Source: Polyangium sp. 6x1 (GTDB lineage: Bacteria > Myxococcota_A > Polyangia > Polyangiales > Polyangiaceae). From it: DNA of 64,000 bases. Shown here piece after piece: positions 61,379-64,000 of the stretch. The translations under genes were made by a program, and so were the position numbers. Positions within the stretch are counted from its first letter, which is position 1. Each line of letters begins with the position of its first letter. Where the stretch lies: contig NZ_JARZHH010000015.1 in the NCBI RefSeq assembly GCF_029946515.1, positions 62,001 to 126,000 of the forward strand, read 5' to 3'. The notes beneath the pieces were generated by a model. The model had not been told where the DNA came from. It saw only the letters and a program-made list of their open reading frames with translations, and made no database searches.

Positions 61379-64000
61379 TCACGGGCTCGAACAGATCGCC
61401 ACGTCGTGGCGCCCGGCCTCCCGCACGATCGCCGCGCCGGGGGACGGAAAACGCACGCCGAGCGTCGCATTTTTCTGACGCAATCGGACTTCGAGCCCCT
61501 CCAAGCAGACCCGGCCGGCCGAGACGGCGACGAGGGCCGTGGCGCCGAGGCTCGAAGCGTCACGATCGGGGCTCGGCGGGTCGAACTGGACGTCGACGAG
61601 GACGTCGGCGAGGAGGCGGTAGGCGTCGGGGTCCGGGCGGCACGTCGGGGAGGCGTCGAGGTTCGTGAGGCTGCCGGCGACGTGGACGGGGCCGACGGTG
61701 GCGCGGGCGAGGTCGAGGTCGGCGAGGAGGATGTCGCCGGAGGTGCCGGAGACGGCGCTCAAGGCGAGCCGAGGGGACGCGGCGTCGCCCCCGCGGCGGC
61801 GCGCGAGGCCCATGCGGAGGCGGGTGGCGTCGAGGACGCGGTCGATCTGCACGAGGCGGCGGAGGAGGCCGCCGCGGAGGAGGGAGAGGTCGCCGTTCGC
61901 GGCTTCGAGCGCGAGGAGGTCGCCGTGGCCGAGGTCGGCGGCGACCGTGAAGATGCCGTGGTGGCGGAGGGCGACGGGGTCCTTGCTCGTCGGGGCGCCC
62001 GGGAGGCCGAGGTCGAAGCGGAGCTCGGTCGTGCGGAGGAAGAGGCCGACGGGCGAGGCGTCGGGCGCGAGGAGGACGGGGACGAAGGCGCCCTCGACGC
62101 GGGGAGAGGGAGGGGCCTTGAAGGTGGCGCGGCGCGGGGGGCGCGGGTCGAAGGGGAGGGCGACGTCGACGTCGAAGTTGCCGGCGCGGACGACGCCGAC
62201 GGCGACGCCGGGCGGAAGGAGAAGCGAGGCGGGGAGGGGCGCCGGGCCGGCGTCGGTTTTGCCCGCGTCGCGCGGCGCGGGGGCGCTAGGGCGTTCGATG
62301 CGGCAGCGGAGGGGGAGGGAGCCGAGGCGCTTGACGGGCGGCTCGGCCGCGGGGGCGATGTCGGGAGGTGGAGGCGGCGGGGCCGCGGGCGGGGGGCTTC
62401 CCCAGCCGAGGCGGACGATGCCGTCGCCGAGGGCGCAGCCGAGCTCGGAGCAGCCCTGGATGAAGCTCGCGTCGTAGGCGGCGTTGAGCTCGCCGACGGG
62501 GGGCGGGGCGACGGGGCGGAAGGTGCGGCCGCCGTCGGTGGTCTCGTGGTAGGTGGCGGCGCCGTCGGCCTCGGCGCCGCGCGCGAGGGCGAAGGGGCCG
62601 CCGCGGATGAGCTCGACGACGCCGGGCGGGAGCGGGTGGACCTCGACGCGGCCGTCGGGCTGGATGTGGACGCCGGCGAAGCGGCCGCCGAGGCGCGTGG
62701 AGACGGGGAGCAAACGCTCGGAGCGGCCCTGGGGGATGGGCTCGGGGCGCTCGGCGTCTTCGGCGGACTCGCCTTCGGGCGGCAGGACGATCCAGCCGTG
62801 GATGGAGCCGTCTTTTTCGTCGAGCCAGAAATCACGGTCGATCGAGCGGTAGGGCGGCTCCTCCATGGGCGTGAGGACGGCCGGGAAGGCGGCGCCGCCG
62901 AGGGCCGGATCCTCGGGGTCGACGCGGATGACGCGGACGCCTTCGGGCGCGGGTTCGGAGGCGGGTTTCGTGTCCTTGCTGCGGAGGACGAGGGCCGTGG
63001 CTGTACCGCCATCGCCGGGGAGGAACCGGTACAGATGGGTCGCGTCGTCGCCGGTGAGGCGTCGCTCGGTCCAGGCGCCGTCGGCGCCGCGGACACAGAC
63101 GTAGGCGTCGTCGGCGGAGGTCGGGTCGAGCGGCTCGGGCGGGTCGGCGGGGGGCGTCTCGACTTCGGTGGGCCCGAAGAGCTTCGGCTGGCCGTCGTTG
63201 ACGGGCGGGGCGCCGCGGAAATCGGCGACCGTGGGGACGAGCGCGCCACATCGTCCGGTGAACGCGAAGCGCTGGCCGAGGCCCGCGAGGAAGGTGGAGG
63301 GCTCGGGGAAGGTGGCTTCGAGGCGCGGCGCGGAGGGGTCGTCCTGGAGGGCGAGGACGTGGGCGCCGTGGGGGTGGGTGCAGGCGAGCAGGACGTCGGC
63401 GCCGCGGGGGATGGGCTGGCAGTGCGCGAAGGGCTCGGCGACGCCGGTCAGGAGGGCGTCGTCGAGGGCCTGGCCGGTGGTGAGGGCGAGGACGCGGACG
63501 GATTGCTCGCGGGTGACGAGGGCGCGTCCGCCCGGAAGGCGGGCCCCGGCAAAGACGGCGCTCGCGAGCTCGGAAGGGGCGAGGTTGCGGCTCGGGGAAG
63601 GTGTTTCTTCCGTGGCGGAGAGCATCGTGCCCCAGCCGAGGTCATTCGGCGGGTCCGGGGTGATGGGGACGAGGCCTTTGGCAGGGTCGAAGGCGACCGT
63701 AGGTTGGCGGCTGCTGTTGAGCAGGAGGAGCCTGTCCGATGCGCCCTCGTCGAAGCCGTAGGTGCGCACGCCGCGCTCGGCGGTGAGGTCGCGGAAGGTC
63801 TTGCCGCCGTCGGTCGTGATCTCGGTGCGGCCGAAGGCGTCGAGGCGGACGCCATGTTTGCCGTCGAGGGAGACGGCCTCGGAGAAGCGCGCGAGGTCGG
63901 TGCGGCGGAGGGCGGGGCTCGGGGCGCGGGGGTCGAGCTCGAGCAGGCCGAGATCGGTGTGCAGGACGAGGGTGTCGAGCCAGGGGCTCGCAGACACGGC
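61379..64000 (-). CDS. Large beta-propeller/Asp-box secreted protein, 5' end missing
   Basis: At least 873 residues; the frame is open to the window edge and no signal peptide is seen, so the start lies beyond 64000 (a GTG at 63995-63997 is in frame but would lack a signal). Two Asp-box motifs ITTDGGKTFRDL and ETTDGGRTFRPV, as in sialidase/BNR propellers, mark a propeller of photosynthesis-stability or sortilin type. Pro- and Ala-rich linkers (about 500-600) and a second beta-rich half follow. Extracellular location is inferred from composition; substrate binding unknown. Confidence 0.75.
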   Translation of the reverse strand, partial: AVSASPWLDTLVLHTDLGLLELDPRAPSPALRRTDLARFSEAVSLDGKHGVRLDAFGRTEITTDGGKTFRDLTAERGVRTYGFDEGASDRLLLLNSSRQPTVAFDPAKGLVPITPDPPNDLGWGTMLSATEETPSPSRNLAPSELASAVFAGARLPGGRALVTREQSVRVLALTTGQALDDALLTGVAEPFAHCQPIPRGADVLLACTHPHGAHVLALQDDPSAPRLEATFPEPSTFLAGLGQRFAFTGRCGALVPTVADFRGAPPVNDGQPKLFGPTEVETPPADPPEPLDPTSADDAYVCVRGADGAWTERRLTGDDATHLYRFLPGDGGTATALVLRSKDTKPASEPAPEGVRVIRVDPEDPALGGAAFPAVLTPMEEPPYRSIDRDFWLDEKDGSIHGWIVLPPEGESAEDAERPEPIPQGRSERLLPVSTRLGGRFAGVHIQPDGRVEVHPLPPGVVELIRGGPFALARGAEADGAATYHETTDGGRTFRPVAPPPVGELNAAYDASFIQGCSELGCALGDGIVRLGWGSPPPAAPPPPPPDIAPAAEPPVKRLGSLPLRCRIERPSAPAPRDAGKTDAGPAPLPASLLLPPGVAVGVVRAGNFDVDVALPFDPRPPRRATFKAPPSPRVEGAFVPVLLAPDASPVGLFLRTTELRFDLGLPGAPTSKDPVALRHHGIFTVAADLGHGDLLALEAANGDLSLLRGGLLRRLVQIDRVLDATRLRMGLARRRGGDAASPRLALSAVSGTSGDILLADLDLARATVGPVHVAGSLTNLDASPTCRPDPDAYRLLADVLVDVQFDPPSPDRDASSLGATALVAVSAGRVCLEGLEVRLRQKNATLGVRFPSPGAAIVREAGRHDVAICSSP

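Noticed and set aside
1-64000. rRNA, tRNA, replication origin, prophage or integrase
   Set aside because: None of the conserved stems, anticodon loops or gene sets were seen on either strand by eye; a covariance-model scan would be needed to exclude small RNAs.

Overview
The window is high-GC chromosomal DNA whose features point to a myxobacterium, most likely of the Polyangiaceae/Sorangium-Polyangium group. The evidence is the following: two proteins end in MYXO-CTERM sorting tails; a 14-repeat DUF4215 protein is present; there are many lipoproteins with Gly/Ser-rich stalks; one eukaryotic-like kinase has a transmembrane segment and another is a kinase-ATPase-TPR giant; and GC-rich intergenic repeat elements are common. 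No rRNA, tRNA, transposase, integrase or CRISPR array was seen. The strong GC bias at third codon positions opens long shadow frames on the opposite strand of nearly every gene, and these are left out.

Layout. 1-5.6 kb (minus): a partial secreted protein, a membrane Ser/Thr kinase, a small membrane protein and a very large beta-propeller lipoprotein. 5.9-12.4 kb: a toroid-fold lipoprotein, an Eis-like acetyltransferase, Lon protease and a pilin-like protein. 12.5-16.7 kb (minus): a three-gene operon of a TonB-dependent receptor with a TonB-like domain of its own plus two lipoproteins, with a dyad over its promoter. 16.8-23.1 kb (plus): a TetR-controlled fatty-acid oxidation operon (acyl-CoA dehydrogenase, MaoC-like hydratase, FabG-like reductase, thiolase) with a visible operator. 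23-28.7 kb: a lipoprotein, a quinone-oxidoreductase-like enzyme, an SDR/MFS pair and a Gly-rich lipoprotein. 28.9-31.6 kb: a surface histidine-phosphatase-like lipoprotein and two GIDE-like membrane proteins.

31.6-35.3 kb is the most striking accessory region. An array of 21-bp repeats lies just upstream of a lipoprotein with a C-terminal WHH-type HNH nuclease domain. That gene is followed after 1 nt by a SUKH (SMI1/KNR4) immunity gene and then by a membrane protein. This matches the logic of SitA/SitI toxins, which myxobacteria pass to kin by outer-membrane exchange. 35.4-48.9 kb carries a kinase/cyclase-like/AAA/TPR regulator, a VWA lipoprotein, a PAS-STAS stressosome-like protein, a DMT transporter, a PLP trans-sulfuration enzyme, an APH/NahK-like kinase, the DUF4215 protein with a clear intrinsic terminator, and a lipoprotein with every copper ligand of a peptidylglycine-hydroxylating-type monooxygenase.

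48.9-52.5 kb holds two unusual noncoding repeat regions: a roughly 100-bp-arm inverted repeat enclosing 117-bp tandem units, and nine 43-bp units each with a core palindrome. They flank an ACE-like M2 peptidase and a HAD phosphatase. 52.5-64 kb contains a TolB-like propeller with a CxxCH motif, a MYXO-CTERM protein, a small lipoprotein, a translationally coupled VIT-vWA / ECF sigma / small-protein operon, a 46-residue membrane protein, an Rnk-like protein, a DJ-1/PfpI protein and a 5'-truncated Asp-box protein that runs off the window. Functions are read from motifs only; no database search was possible.
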